Source: CAYUQT01 sp964446835
GTDB lineage: Bacteria > Planctomycetota > Phycisphaerae > UBA1845 > JAFGLZ01
Length of the DNA: 64,000 nucleotides
Assembly (NCBI GenBank): GCA_964446835.1
Contig: CAYUQT010000020.1
Location: forward strand, 66,047 to 130,046
Direction of reading: 5' to 3'
The notes under the pieces were generated by a model, which was not told where the DNA came from, searched no databases, and was given only the letters and a program-made list of their open reading frames with translations. Shown here piece after piece: positions 37,868-45,409 of the stretch (positions are counted from its first letter, which is position 1; each line of letters begins with the position of its first letter). The position numbers and the translations under genes are program-made.

Positions 37868-38989
37868 ATGCACGCAGAGATAGACGTAGTAACAGGAGGG
37901 TTCGGTTTCTCAGGGTCATACGTCGTCAAGGAGTTGCTGGCGCAGGGGCGCCATGTGATTGCCGCTGATCTTGCATCCACGCTCGAGAATCAGAAGCGAC
38001 GAGACTTCCTCAAGAGAACGGGATTCCAGGTGGATCATCCTCATCTGGAGCTCGTTCCCCTCGATCTGCTGAATGTGTCAACGATCTCAAGCCTCTTCCA
38101 GCGACCGATTCGGCGCGTCTTCCATACGGCTTCGCTCTACGACTACAGCGCAACGTGGGAGTCGCTGAAGCGCATCAACATCGACGGAACACAGAACCTG
38201 CTCCAGGCGGCGGTCTCGGCCAATCTGGAGCGGTTCATTCACTGGAGCACGTGTGGAGTCTTCGGGAAGCCCTTCACGGCAGCCGCCAAGGGTCGCAGGA
38301 ATCTTCCATTCAGTGAAAACTCGTCCTCTCCGAAGAACTGCCTTCCGGATCAGGCAGGCCCGACCAACACGCATCTTGTGAACATCTACTCAGTCAGCAA
38401 GTGGCAGCAGGAGAAGATGATCTGGGATGCCTGTCGAAGGCACAACCTCCCTGTCACCGTCATCCGGCCGGCTCCCATCTATGGCCCTGGCAACGACTAT
38501 GGGCACGATGGCATCATCCTGTTCGTCGCGCGAGGCCTGCTGCCCTTCATTCCGGCATCCTCACGTCGCTGTATCACGGCTTCGGTACATGTCGAGGACG
38601 TTGCCCGGTTCGCCTGCTTCATTGCCGATCGAAAGGAGGCGATCGGAGAAGACTTCAATGTTGTCGACAACAGCGTCATTTCTTACAACGAGTTCCTTCG
38701 GTACATCGCCTTGCTTCTGGGACGGAGGGTACACGAGGTACCGCTCGTGCCCATGCCGTTCGTTCGATTGGTTGGCCGTTCGGTGGCACATCTCATGGCG
38801 TGGTTGGCGCTGATCCCGGGGTTCCCAAAGTCGAGGATCACCGAAGTGCAGTCCGCCGTCTATCTCGGCTCGAGCTACTGGATCTCCAATCGGAAGAGCC
38901 TGGCGACAGGCTTCGTGTACAAGTACTCCGACGTCAGAGAGGGGTTGAAGGACACCGTCCAATGGATGGGAGACATGGGCTGGCTCTGA
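37868..38989 (+). CDS. NAD-dependent epimerase/dehydratase (extended SDR)
   Basis: 373 residues, with GGAGAG upstream of the ATG. The extended short-chain dehydrogenase fold shows the nucleotide loop 'VTGGFGFSGSYV' (8-19), Asp34 for the adenine ribose, Ser127 in 'HWSTCGVFG' and the catalytic pair Tyr174-x3-Lys178 ('YSVSK'). 'TVIRPAPIYGPG' follows as in nucleotide-sugar epimerases and 3-beta-HSD-like members. It probably epimerises, dehydrates or oxidises a nucleotide sugar or sterol-like substrate in the cytosol. It stands alone on the plus strand; the C-terminal hydrophobic segment may associate with membrane. Confidence 0.83.
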   Translation: MHAEIDVVTGGFGFSGSYVVKELLAQGRHVIAADLASTLENQKRRDFLKRTGFQVDHPHLELVPLDLLNVSTISSLFQRPIRRVFHTASLYDYSATWESLKRINIDGTQNLLQAAVSANLERFIHWSTCGVFGKPFTAAAKGRRNLPFSENSSSPKNCLPDQAGPTNTHLVNIYSVSKWQQEKMIWDACRRHNLPVTVIRPAPIYGPGNDYGHDGIILFVARGLLPFIPASSRRCITASVHVEDVARFACFIADRKEAIGEDFNVVDNSVISYNEFLRYIALLLGRRVHEVPLVPMPFVRLVGRSVAHLMAWLALIPGFPKSRITEVQSAVYLGSSYWISNRKSLATGFVYKYSDVREGLKDTVQWMGDMGWL

Positions 38990-39474
38990 ATCAGCCCGAG
39001 CTGCCTTGGGAATCATCAATCCGAGCGGAGTACTCTCAATTCCAGCGTGGAACGAAGCAGGATCCCAAAGTTTCACTTCGCCCGAGTTGCCAGCAGATGT
39101 TCTACGGACTCCCAGGGGGCCGGGGTGACTCTATGAAATGGGCTAGAGGCATTCCGCCGCCGGCGGATGCCGCATGGCCGCCGACATCCGCATCGAGGAC
39201 ATCGCCTCCGATGCCTCCGGGCAAATCATCATCCGTGTCGTACAGACAGGCGCAAACCATGCCATCCTCCAAGGCATTCAATTGGAATAGGGTGGACACC
39301 AGCAGGCAGTTCTTCCCCGGATCGTCTTTCACCCTCACCACGTTCTGTGACGACTCAATGGTCTGGTTCTCTGCCGTATGGCGTTGACAAGGTCCTGGTT
39401 CCAACGGCCCTGCGTGTCGCAGATCCCCGTTTCATCTCCTTCCCTCGCGAGGTGAATCGAGAAGCGATGTGCGG
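38990..39474. other. Intergenic, one doubtful small frame
   Basis: About 485 bases between convergent genes. A minus-strand frame (39102-39404) gives 100 residues with an acidic 'LYDTDDDLPGG' stretch, but its start has no ribosome site and I do not know the family. A GC-rich palindrome (39149-39170) has no T-run, so it is not called a terminator. Confidence 0.35.
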
Positions 39475-40770
39475 TCAGTTGCACCCGGATGCTTCGTCGC
39501 CGGGGCCTCCGTAGAAGAACCAGTTTCGCCACGCATCGTCCGAGCTGTAGTGGGGGCCGTCCGCGTTGTAGCAGGCTGAATCGGTGGTGGTGATCGTTCC
39601 CGAGTCCCACCACCAGTAGGTCGACGGCGCCCACAAGTAGGTCAGGTTTCTGAAGTAGGCAGCATGCTGCCACCAGTCCTCTGCAAAGTCCCCGCTTCCC
39701 ATGTCCGTCGACGTTGCCGCGGGAGCCGAGGAATCGTATATCTCTCCGTACCAGTCGAGCCGGGACGCCTGGTCACGAATCCCGGCAGCCGAGAAGAGCG
39801 TCCCCTCGTCGGGGTCGTTCTTCTTGTAATACGGATAGTATCCGGCCCACTCGCCGGCGGCCTTGACCCACCAGTTTCCCTCCCAGAGTCTCACGTGGAC
39901 CTCCAGAGAATACTGGGCGCCGTTCTCCGTGCTCTCCCAGGGCACGAGGGACATCCCAGGCGCCACAGAGGCGCTGTACTGAATCCAGCCGTCCACCAGC
40001 GTGTTGTACCCGGCCACCCAGTCGCCGCTTGCGGTCCCACTGGTGCGGAAGTAGGTGAAGAAGTGTGGCCGGGAGTCGCCGTTCAGCCCCTGACACTCGA
40101 TCTTGCCGGCTTCGACCGCCTGCATCGGAGTCCCGCGGATCACGGCGACCTGGGCAATCGACGTCTCGTTGTTCACGGGGCCCGTGGTGTTCCAGATGTT
40201 GATCCGGCCGGTGGACCCGTAGAAGGTTCCGAATCGCTGCCACACGACATAGTACCGATCATTCGACTCGGGCGTGGGAGGAGGCATCTTCTTAAGCACA
40301 TCCTCGGGATCCTCCGGCGGAATGAGGACGGCGGCGAGATATGCCTCTACGTCAAACCGAACAAGGGGGACCGTCCCCTTCGGACCACGCGCCCCCGGCT
40401 GGACCTGTACCTCGGTCAGCGCGGGCCGATCTGTCCCAATACCCCCTGACTTATTAGGCTCTTGCGAGTTTTCCTCGGGCTTCGCACTGTCTTGCGTGTC
40501 GTCGGGTGGACTCTTGATGGATCCGGTGCTGATCTGAGATTCCGGCAAGATCCAATCGAGCGTCTGCCCAGACTCGGTCACCGTGGTCGCGACGATCTGC
40601 AGTCGTTTCTGTCGCGCTTCAAAGTACGTTCGAATACGCTCGCGCCGCTTCTCCAGTTCCTGGTCCAGTCCACTGGGCGGGCAGGGCAGGCACCCAAGCA
40701 CGAGCAAGGAAAGGCCCGCAAGACCGATCAGAAGGGAGCTCCGGTGGAGATCCAATCGACGACGCGACAT
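39475..40770 (-). CDS. Neprosin-family (glutamic peptidase-like) lipoprotein
   Basis: 431 residues. A hydrophobic signal (12-26) ends at Cys27 ('VLGC'), a plausible lipoprotein anchor, then a helical stretch (33-60) and a Pro/Ser-rich linker. The C-terminal domain (about 170-400) matches the neprosin fold: 'GRINIWNT', 'AVEAGK', 'FFTYFRTSG', 'GNWWVKAAGEWAGYYP', 'LDWYGEIYD', 'TDMGSGDF'. The two expected catalytic glutamates correspond to Glu220 and Glu343. Plant neprosin cleaves after proline; a bacterial cell-surface version may digest Pro-rich proteins or do something else. The ATG follows AAAGGAGA. It is a single-gene unit. Confidence 0.78.
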   Translation of the reverse strand: MSRRRLDLHRSSLLIGLAGLSLLVLGCLPCPPSGLDQELEKRRERIRTYFEARQKRLQIVATTVTESGQTLDWILPESQISTGSIKSPPDDTQDSAKPEENSQEPNKSGGIGTDRPALTEVQVQPGARGPKGTVPLVRFDVEAYLAAVLIPPEDPEDVLKKMPPPTPESNDRYYVVWQRFGTFYGSTGRINIWNTTGPVNNETSIAQVAVIRGTPMQAVEAGKIECQGLNGDSRPHFFTYFRTSGTASGDWVAGYNTLVDGWIQYSASVAPGMSLVPWESTENGAQYSLEVHVRLWEGNWWVKAAGEWAGYYPYYKKNDPDEGTLFSAAGIRDQASRLDWYGEIYDSSAPAATSTDMGSGDFAEDWWQHAAYFRNLTYLWAPSTYWWWDSGTITTTDSACYNADGPHYSSDDAWRNWFFYGGPGDEASGCN

Positions 40771-41050
40771 GGCATTCTCCTTTTAAGCCTATACCCCCTG
40801 AAGTGGCTACCGTTCGATGATGTCAGTCTTGGACGGCAGGCTTCTCCGTGATACGATCAGATGATGTGGTGCGGGAGAGACCCAACCGGATATTCCCAGC
40901 TCACGTCCTTCAATTAGCCAGCTTATCGAAGCGGGTTCTCAGGTCAAGCGAAAACGGCCCGACTAGGCACGTTGTACGCGGTCACCGCTCTCGGTTAGCA
41001 TGACGTCCCCCTCATCGACGAAGAGGCTGTTTCAGATGAAAGGAAGAACG

Positions 41051-42067
41051 ATGGGTAAGGTCAGACACTCCGGACAACAGGGGGTTGTGGCGATCATGGG
41101 GCTAGCCCTTCTTTCAGGCCGGTTCGCAAGCGCGGACGATCGGTGGATCGTGCTGGACGGCGAAGGCGGGCCGGGCAAGGGCAAGCACATTGTCTTCGTG
41201 ACTGGCGACGACGAATATCGCTCAGAGGAGCTGATGCCGCAACTGGCCAAGATCGCGGCGAAGCGCCACGGTTTCAAGTGTACGCTGCTGTTTCCGATCA
41301 ACAGGAAGACGGGCGAGATCGATCCGCACACGCTCGACAACATCCCCGGGCTCGAGGTCCTGAAGGACGCGGATCTGATGGTGATCTTCACGCGGTTCCG
41401 AGAGCTGCCGGACGAGCAGATGAAGCACATCATTGACTACACCAACTCCGGCCGGCCGATCTTGGGGCTGAGAACGGCTACACATGCGTTCAACTACGAG
41501 AAGCATCCGGACAGCCCCTACGCCCAATACAGTTTCCGTTCGGGGAAGTCCGGAGGAGGCTGGGGGCGCGAGGTGTTGGGCGAGACGTGGATCAGCCACT
41601 ATGGGCATCACCAGAAGGAGAGCACGCGCGGGCTGATCGCCGAAGGCATGAAGGATCATCCGATCGTACGAGGGGTCGAGGACATTTGGGGCCCGTCTGA
41701 TGTCTACGGCCTGGGGAAGCTTCACGGCGACTGCAAGCCGCTGGTTATGGGGCAGGTGCTGCTTGGGATGAAACCGGACGACAAGCCGAACCCCGAGAAG
41801 AAGCTGGTGCCGATCGCGTGGACCAAGACGTACACGGGCGATCAGGGCAAGGCGGCTCGGGTCTTCACCACGACGATGGGACACGCGGCCGATCTGAAAA
41901 GCGAGGGATTCCGACGGCTGTTGGTCAATGCGTGCTATTGGTGCGTGGGCATGGAGGACAAGATCCCGGCGAAGAGCCATGTGGATCTCGTCGGCAAGTA
42001 CGATCCGAACCCGATCGGCGGCGGCAAACACAAGAAGGGGCTAAGACCTGCAGATCATGGATTCTAG
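41051..42067 (+). CDS. Secreted ThuA-like domain protein (second copy)
   Basis: The start at 41051 follows AAAGGA at six bases. 338 residues: a Sec signal (about 8-28), then a ThuA-like domain with 'HIVFVTGDDEYRSEELMPQL', 'DADLMVIFTRFRELP', 'GRPILGLRTATHAF' and 'RVFTTTMGHAADL'. It differs clearly from the ThuA at 17.4 kb and belongs to the version often placed beside Planctomycete surface-sugar genes. A role in keto-sugar processing is inferred from the family. It stands alone here; the repeat nest starts right after its stop. Confidence 0.8.
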   Translation: MGKVRHSGQQGVVAIMGLALLSGRFASADDRWIVLDGEGGPGKGKHIVFVTGDDEYRSEELMPQLAKIAAKRHGFKCTLLFPINRKTGEIDPHTLDNIPGLEVLKDADLMVIFTRFRELPDEQMKHIIDYTNSGRPILGLRTATHAFNYEKHPDSPYAQYSFRSGKSGGGWGREVLGETWISHYGHHQKESTRGLIAEGMKDHPIVRGVEDIWGPSDVYGLGKLHGDCKPLVMGQVLLGMKPDDKPNPEKKLVPIAWTKTYTGDQGKAARVFTTTMGHAADLKSEGFRRLLVNACYWCVGMEDKIPAKSHVDLVGKYDPNPIGGGKHKKGLRPADHGF

Positions 42068-42083
42068 TGCAAGTCCTCAGACG

Positions 42084-42200
42084 GGATGGGACAGGATGGG
42101 GTCAGACAGGACGCGGTCAGCTCTTCGTTTTTCATTTTTGGTCTGCGGCCCCCCGGCGGGCAGCAGGGGCAGCACAAATGAAAAATGAAAAGTGAAGACC
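42084..42200 (+). repeat. Palindromic hairpin repeat, unit 1
   Basis: A unit opening with 'GACAGGATGGGGTCAG', then 'TTTTTCATTTTTGGTCTGCGG', a GC-rich middle 'GGCGGGCAGCAGGGGCAGC' and the returning arm 'AAATGAAAAATGAAAAGTG' followed by AAGACCTGACC. The outer parts are inverted repeats, so the unit folds into a long hairpin. Two more copies occur at 43.0 and 45.3 kb. In this copy the left arm is partly mutated ('CAGCTCTTCG'). Confidence 0.7.
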
Positions 42201-42358
42201 TGACCCTCCTTCGTCGACGCATAACATGCCCCTTCCGATGTGGTTGTGCCCCAGCCATCCACCGATTGCGAGGGTCTTCATTAAATATGACACGCCAGGC
42301 TGTTCGGGCAAAGCAGAAAACTCGGGAATCCGCGGGCCGAACGGGAGGACCCCGCCTT

Positions 42359-42388
42359 GTCGGGAGGGCGAGCGTACCCGCGAGCCGG
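42359..42388 (+). repeat. 30-base short repeat, copy 1
   Basis: Starts 'TGTCGGGAGGGCGAGCG' and ends 'ACCCGCGAGCCG'. It is found again at 42994-43023 with two changes. Each copy lies within about 250 bases of a hairpin unit. Confidence 0.55.
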
Positions 42389-42448
42389 CGGTCTGCCCCC
42401 CCTTCGAGGTCCATATCGCGAAACGGAGCCTCTTGAACCCGCCCACTG

Positions 42449-42724
42449 TCAGTTGCCCAATCGGTCCAACAGCTTCTCGTAGTCGGAATGGGACCCGATG
42501 AAGAACCACAGCACCACGTCGCCACGCCATCGACCGATGGCCCTGTAGATGTTGGTGATCCGCACCGACCAGAGATCCGCGTACGGCGGCAGCTTCTTGA
42601 ATCGCAGGCTGGGATGTCGAGGATCGGCGCTGAACAGCCGAAAGACGGCGCGGGCCTGTTTTTGAATGGCCGGGGGCAAGAGGGCGAAATCGCGGCGAAA
42701 CTCGGGGCTCGTGCGCGAGATCAT
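42449..42724 (-). CDS. RelE/ParE-superfamily toxin
   Basis: 91 residues from the ATG at 42724, which overlaps the antitoxin stop as ATGA, so translation is coupled. The sequence 'FRRDFALLPPAIQKQARAVF', 'PHPSLRFKKL'-type core ('DPRHPSLRFKKL') and 'WSVRITNIYRAIG' with a C-terminal 'GSHSDYEKLL' are typical of RelE/HigB/YoeB-like mRNA interferases. It would cleave ribosome-bound mRNA unless held by the antitoxin encoded just upstream. The conserved basic residues (Arg in 'SVRI' and 'YRAIG') are present. It is located between hairpin units 1 and 2. Confidence 0.82.
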   Translation of the reverse strand: MISRTSPEFRRDFALLPPAIQKQARAVFRLFSADPRHPSLRFKKLPPYADLWSVRITNIYRAIGRWRGDVVLWFFIGSHSDYEKLLDRLGN

Positions 42725-42939
42725 AACTTGTCCGGATCGAGTTCCTCGCTCAAGCCGGCCTCGTGCTCCTCCCAAGCCTTGTCGGCCAGCTCCGACAGCC
42801 TCTCCGGAGACTTGGCGAACAGTCCGTCCCAGCGTCGTTCCGATTCGATCTCATCCAGGACAAGCCTGGCAATTGCATCCTGGTCCGATTCGGGCAATCG
42901 CCGCGCTTCTGCAACGGCTTGTTCAAGAAGTTTGGTCAT
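42721..42939 (-). CDS. Type II antitoxin partner
   Basis: 72 residues, acidic and largely helical ('LLEQAVAEARRLPESDQDAI', 'VLDEIESERRW', ending 'LSEELDPDKL'). It lies immediately upstream of the RelE-like toxin with a 4-base overlap, the usual antitoxin-first order. It lacks an obvious DNA-binding domain, as in the short antitoxins of this type that wrap the toxin with C-terminal helices. Its identity as antitoxin rests on this arrangement. Confidence 0.78.
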   Translation of the reverse strand: MTKLLEQAVAEARRLPESDQDAIARLVLDEIESERRWDGLFAKSPERLSELADKAWEEHEAGLSEELDPDKL

Positions 42940-42993
42940 ACCCTTATTCTACAACAAGCGACACTGGAAGGGGAGGGCGAGCCCATGTTGGGA

Positions 42994-43023
42994 TGTCGGG
43001 AGGGCAAGCGCACCCGCGAGCCG
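42994..43023 (+). repeat. 30-base short repeat, copy 2
   Basis: Partner of 42359-42388, here directly before hairpin unit 2. Confidence 0.55.
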
Positions 43024-43031
43024 AAAATGCC

Positions 43032-43125
43032 AGGGACAGGATGGGGTCAGGTCTTCATTTTTCATTTTTGGTCTGCGGCAACCCGGCGGGCAGCAGGGGC
43101 AGCACAAATGAAAAATGAAAAGTGA
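43032..43125 (+). repeat. Palindromic hairpin repeat, unit 2, interrupted by IS200-like element
   Basis: Identical in plan to unit 1, with the best preserved left arm ('GGGGTCAGGTCTTCATTTTT'). The right arm runs to 'AAAATGAAAAGTGAA' at 43126 and stops. The missing end ('GTGAAGATCTGACCCC') appears at about 43679-43695, on the far side of the IS200-like element, so that element was inserted into this unit. Confidence 0.68.
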
Positions 43126-43677
43126 ACCACCACCGCCTCAAGGCGGTGGCTTAACGACCGGGATGAACCTGCGGACTGAAGTCCTTCGGCTCATCCCTCA
43201 ACCCGAAACGTCTCGTCTGTCATCGGAGGCTCCTGGCCTTGCAGCCGAATGTACTCTTGGATGACCTCGTCCGTGACATTGCCCGATGTGGCCACGAAGA
43301 ATCCACGCGCCCACATGTGCCGCCCCCAGAACACCTTGTTCAGGTGTCGAAACTCCATCATCAGCTTCCGCGACGTCTTCCCTTTCACGTATTGCATGAT
43401 CTTGCTCGCGGACATATTCGGTGGGGCCGACACCAGGATATGCACATGGTCCTTAGCCACGTGCCCCTGCAAAATCTCAATCTCATGGCTCCGGCAGACT
43501 TCCCGGACCCCAAGGCCACTTGCCCTGTCAGCAGTTCTTTACGATATTTCGTCGTCCACACAAACTGGTACGTAATGGCAAAACGAGTATGCGACGCCGT
43601 ACGATAGTTCTCCATTCGCAGAAGTATGCCTGAAGGTTTCGCCTGAAGGCGAGGGCTTCACGCCCTCCCATTGGGTG
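43126..43677 (-). mobile_element. IS200-like insertion element with end hairpins
   Basis: About 550 bases bounded by two hairpins: CCACCGCC-TCAA-GGCGGTGG (43130-43149) and GAGGGC-TTCAC-GCCCTC (43651-43667), as expected for IS200/IS605 elements whose transposase recognises stem-loops instead of terminal inverted repeats. It encodes one frameshifted Y1 transposase and has no visible target duplication. It interrupts hairpin unit 2. Confidence 0.75.
43191..43615 (-). pseudogene. tnpA: IS200-family Y1 transposase TnpA, frameshifted
   Basis: The start 'MENYRTASHTRFAITYQFVW' (43615) and the rest are in two frames, joined near 43510. The second part reads 'GVREVCRSHEIEILQGHVAK', then the HUH motif 'DHVHILVS' and the catalytic-tyrosine helix 'EVIQEYIRLQ'. 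Together they give a complete TnpA of about 140 residues. The active residues are intact, but the frame break in the N-terminal third should inactivate it unless recoded. The family moves single-stranded DNA using one tyrosine. Confidence 0.8.
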
Positions 43678-43699
43678 ACAGTGAAGATCTGACCCCCCT

Positions 43700-44019
43700 T
43701 CCCCTTGGAACCTCCCTGTGAGTCTCATTTCAAGCATGGCGTCCTTTTTCTCCGCGAAGGCGAATCGGTAGATAATGTACGAAGCGCCATCCTGGCAGCG
43801 CGCGTGCATCGCGAGGATCTCCCTCGAATTGTGACTGCGATAAACGAAGTGTCGTTCAATCGCGTCTACGGGTTTGAAGGAAAGTGAGCTGACCTTTGAT
43901 CTCGTTGCGGGGATTGTCTGTTCCGCGCCCGTACTCGTCCTGCACGAGCCTGTCGAACAGCAGCCGGTTTGAGCGGCAAGAAGAATGGCTGAAAACAAGA
44001 AGCAGGCACGCGTTCTAAT
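43700..44019 (-). pseudogene. Broken lipoprotein-like gene with ATT at the start position
   Basis: AAGGAG at 44031-44026 lies six bases before ATT (44019-44017), exactly where an ATG is expected. The codons then give a signal ('IRTRACFLFSAILLAAQTGCC') with cysteines suited to lipidation. The body runs 'SLSFKPVDAIERHFVYRS' and 'ALEMRL'-like sequence ('AMLEMRLTGRF'), then reads into the remaining end of hairpin unit 2. Either ATT is a rare start or the gene has lost its ATG; the 3' end is cut in either case. It includes one copy of a 57-base repeat. Base composition is lower in GC than nearby genes. Confidence 0.45.
43775..43831 (+). repeat. 57-base repeat, copy 1
   Basis: Starts 'ATGTACGAAGCGCCATCC'. 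It is almost identical to 45219-45275, with differences only around 'GTGCATCGCG' versus 'GTGCTGCGCG' and one near the end. On the minus strand both encode 'ARCQDGASYI'. Confidence 0.7.
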
Positions 44020-44178
44020 AGAGTTCTCCTTGTTAGGACTGGATTCGGCATAGCGCCTCGATGGTCGTTTGGAAAGGAGCGCCCGGTTTCCGGGTCTATG
44101 ACTGGTCCATTATGAATGGTCAGGTCGGCAGGAACAGACACCTCAGAGCGTTTTGGGGCTGTCATTTTGTATTCCTTC

Positions 44179-45195
44179 TCATGGTGTGCTTTTCTTCACA
44201 GGGTCTCGCGATTCGCAGGGAACACCGACAGAACACAGTCCGCAACCGAAGACGAATATGTGGTGATCTTTGGCGTTTTTCCGTATAGAGCTTTTTACAT
44301 GTTGGTAACACGCCTCTTTGTCGTGCCCATTCGGTCCGATTGCCCCTGCGGGGCAGCGCTTGGCGCATTGCAGGCATTTAACGCCTTGCCAGTGCAGGCA
44401 GGCGGCGTGGATATCGGCCGGACGTTCCCGGTTGGGCGTTAGGCGCTTGTGAACGACAAAACTCGCGGCACGATGCGCGCAGCCTTTCTCCGTGATGAAG
44501 AAATCATGAAGGCCGAAACTGCCCAGGCCCGCCGCATAAGCCATGTGCCGGTGCGACCAGGGCGAACCCCAACCGATTTCGGGATACTGTTTCTGCCGGA
44601 ACATCGGCGTGGCATCCGGCGTGACCGCCAGCACGCCGTTATTCATGAGTTCCGAAACGACTTCATGCACCCACAGGCGGCTGAACATCTCACCCAGCCT
44701 CCGGGTCTGCGCCCATCGCTCGCTGGGCCACCTGTCCTGCCGGGCGTTGTCCTGCCGTGTAGCCTTCGCCAGCGGCATGATGACGCATACCACGGAGAGT
44801 TCTTCGGCGGGCGGGACAGGCACGCCATTCTTTTCCGCCTGCCAAGCCATTATCTCGACAGGGCTGAAATGGTGTGGGCCGATGATCTCCTTATATCGCC
44901 CAATGAGCGGGTCGTCGCCCCAGACAAAACCAACAAGAGGTTCCTCAAAGATGCGTTCCCCCAGGAACGGATATTCCAGGACGCCGTCGGGATGGTGGAG
45001 AACCTTGTCGCGTATGGTTTTGATGAACCAGGTTTCGTCGAAAGAAGGAGCATCCGAACTGCGTTGATATGCATGGTTGAATAGTGGCTGTTCAGGATTC
45101 CCCTTGCCAGAAATATCCACCAGCGTGGCTTTGATGCCCTGCCAGTCCGTCAGCCACGAAAAGCACCGGTATCGGTTAGTCATCCGTTTGATCAT
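44179..45195 (-). CDS. QueG-like 4Fe-4S binding reductase
   Basis: 339 residues from Met at 45195 (Met at 45183 is also possible). The N-terminal two thirds has 'PWSHRHMAYAAGLGSFGLHD' followed by 'RAASFVVHKRLTP', matching the cobalamin-binding core region of epoxyqueuosine reductase-type proteins. The C-terminal iron-sulfur domain has 'CLQCAKRCPAGAI', 'ACYQHV' and 'GCGLCSVGVPCESRDP', enough cysteines for two 4Fe-4S clusters. The wider family reduces epoxyqueuosine or removes halogens. It lacks QueG's usual N-terminus, so it is a distant relative. GC is lower than average and mobile repeats flank it on both sides, which suggests transfer. Confidence 0.7.
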   Translation of the reverse strand: MIKRMTNRYRCFSWLTDWQGIKATLVDISGKGNPEQPLFNHAYQRSSDAPSFDETWFIKTIRDKVLHHPDGVLEYPFLGERIFEEPLVGFVWGDDPLIGRYKEIIGPHHFSPVEIMAWQAEKNGVPVPPAEELSVVCVIMPLAKATRQDNARQDRWPSERWAQTRRLGEMFSRLWVHEVVSELMNNGVLAVTPDATPMFRQKQYPEIGWGSPWSHRHMAYAAGLGSFGLHDFFITEKGCAHRAASFVVHKRLTPNRERPADIHAACLHWQGVKCLQCAKRCPAGAIGPNGHDKEACYQHVKSSIRKNAKDHHIFVFGCGLCSVGVPCESRDPVKKSTP

Positions 45196-45218
45196 TGTCT
45201 TCGGCTTTTCGGTAGGTG

Positions 45219-45275
45219 ATGTACGAAGCGCCATCCTGGCAGCGCGCGTGCTGCGCGAGGATCTCCCTCAAATTG
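45219..45275 (+). repeat. 57-base repeat, copy 2
   Basis: Partner of 43775-43831, here directly joined to hairpin unit 3. Confidence 0.7.
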
Positions 45276-45388
45276 GACAGAATGGGGTCAGGTCTTCACT
45301 CTTCATTTTTGGCCTGCGGCAACGCGGCGGGCAGCAGGGGACAGCACAAATGAAAAATGAAAAGTGAAGACCTGCCCCCCCCCTTCTC
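45276..45388 (+). repeat. Palindromic hairpin repeat, unit 3
   Basis: The most symmetrical copy: 'GGGGTCAGGTCTTCACTCTT' on the left and 'AAAAGTGAAGACCTGCCCC' on the right are inverted repeats, with 'GGCCTGCGGCAACGCGG' and 'CAGCAGGGGACAGC' in the loop region. It ends close to the stop of the following Gfo/Idh gene. Confidence 0.72.
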
Positions 45389-45409
45389 GGTGGACCGGCA
45401 CGCCGGCGC

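Noticed and set aside
39149..39170. GC-rich palindrome considered as a terminator of the epimerase gene
   Set aside because: It lies 160 bases past the stop and lacks a T-run on either strand.
39102..39404. 100-codon minus-strand frame between the epimerase and neprosin genes
   Set aside because: No ribosome site, signal or known motif, and the other strand is equally open. It is noted only in the intergenic entry.
42084..45388. Spaced similar repeats considered as a CRISPR array
   Set aside because: Only three copies, about 1-2 kb apart, each palindromic over its full length, with genes between and no cas genes.
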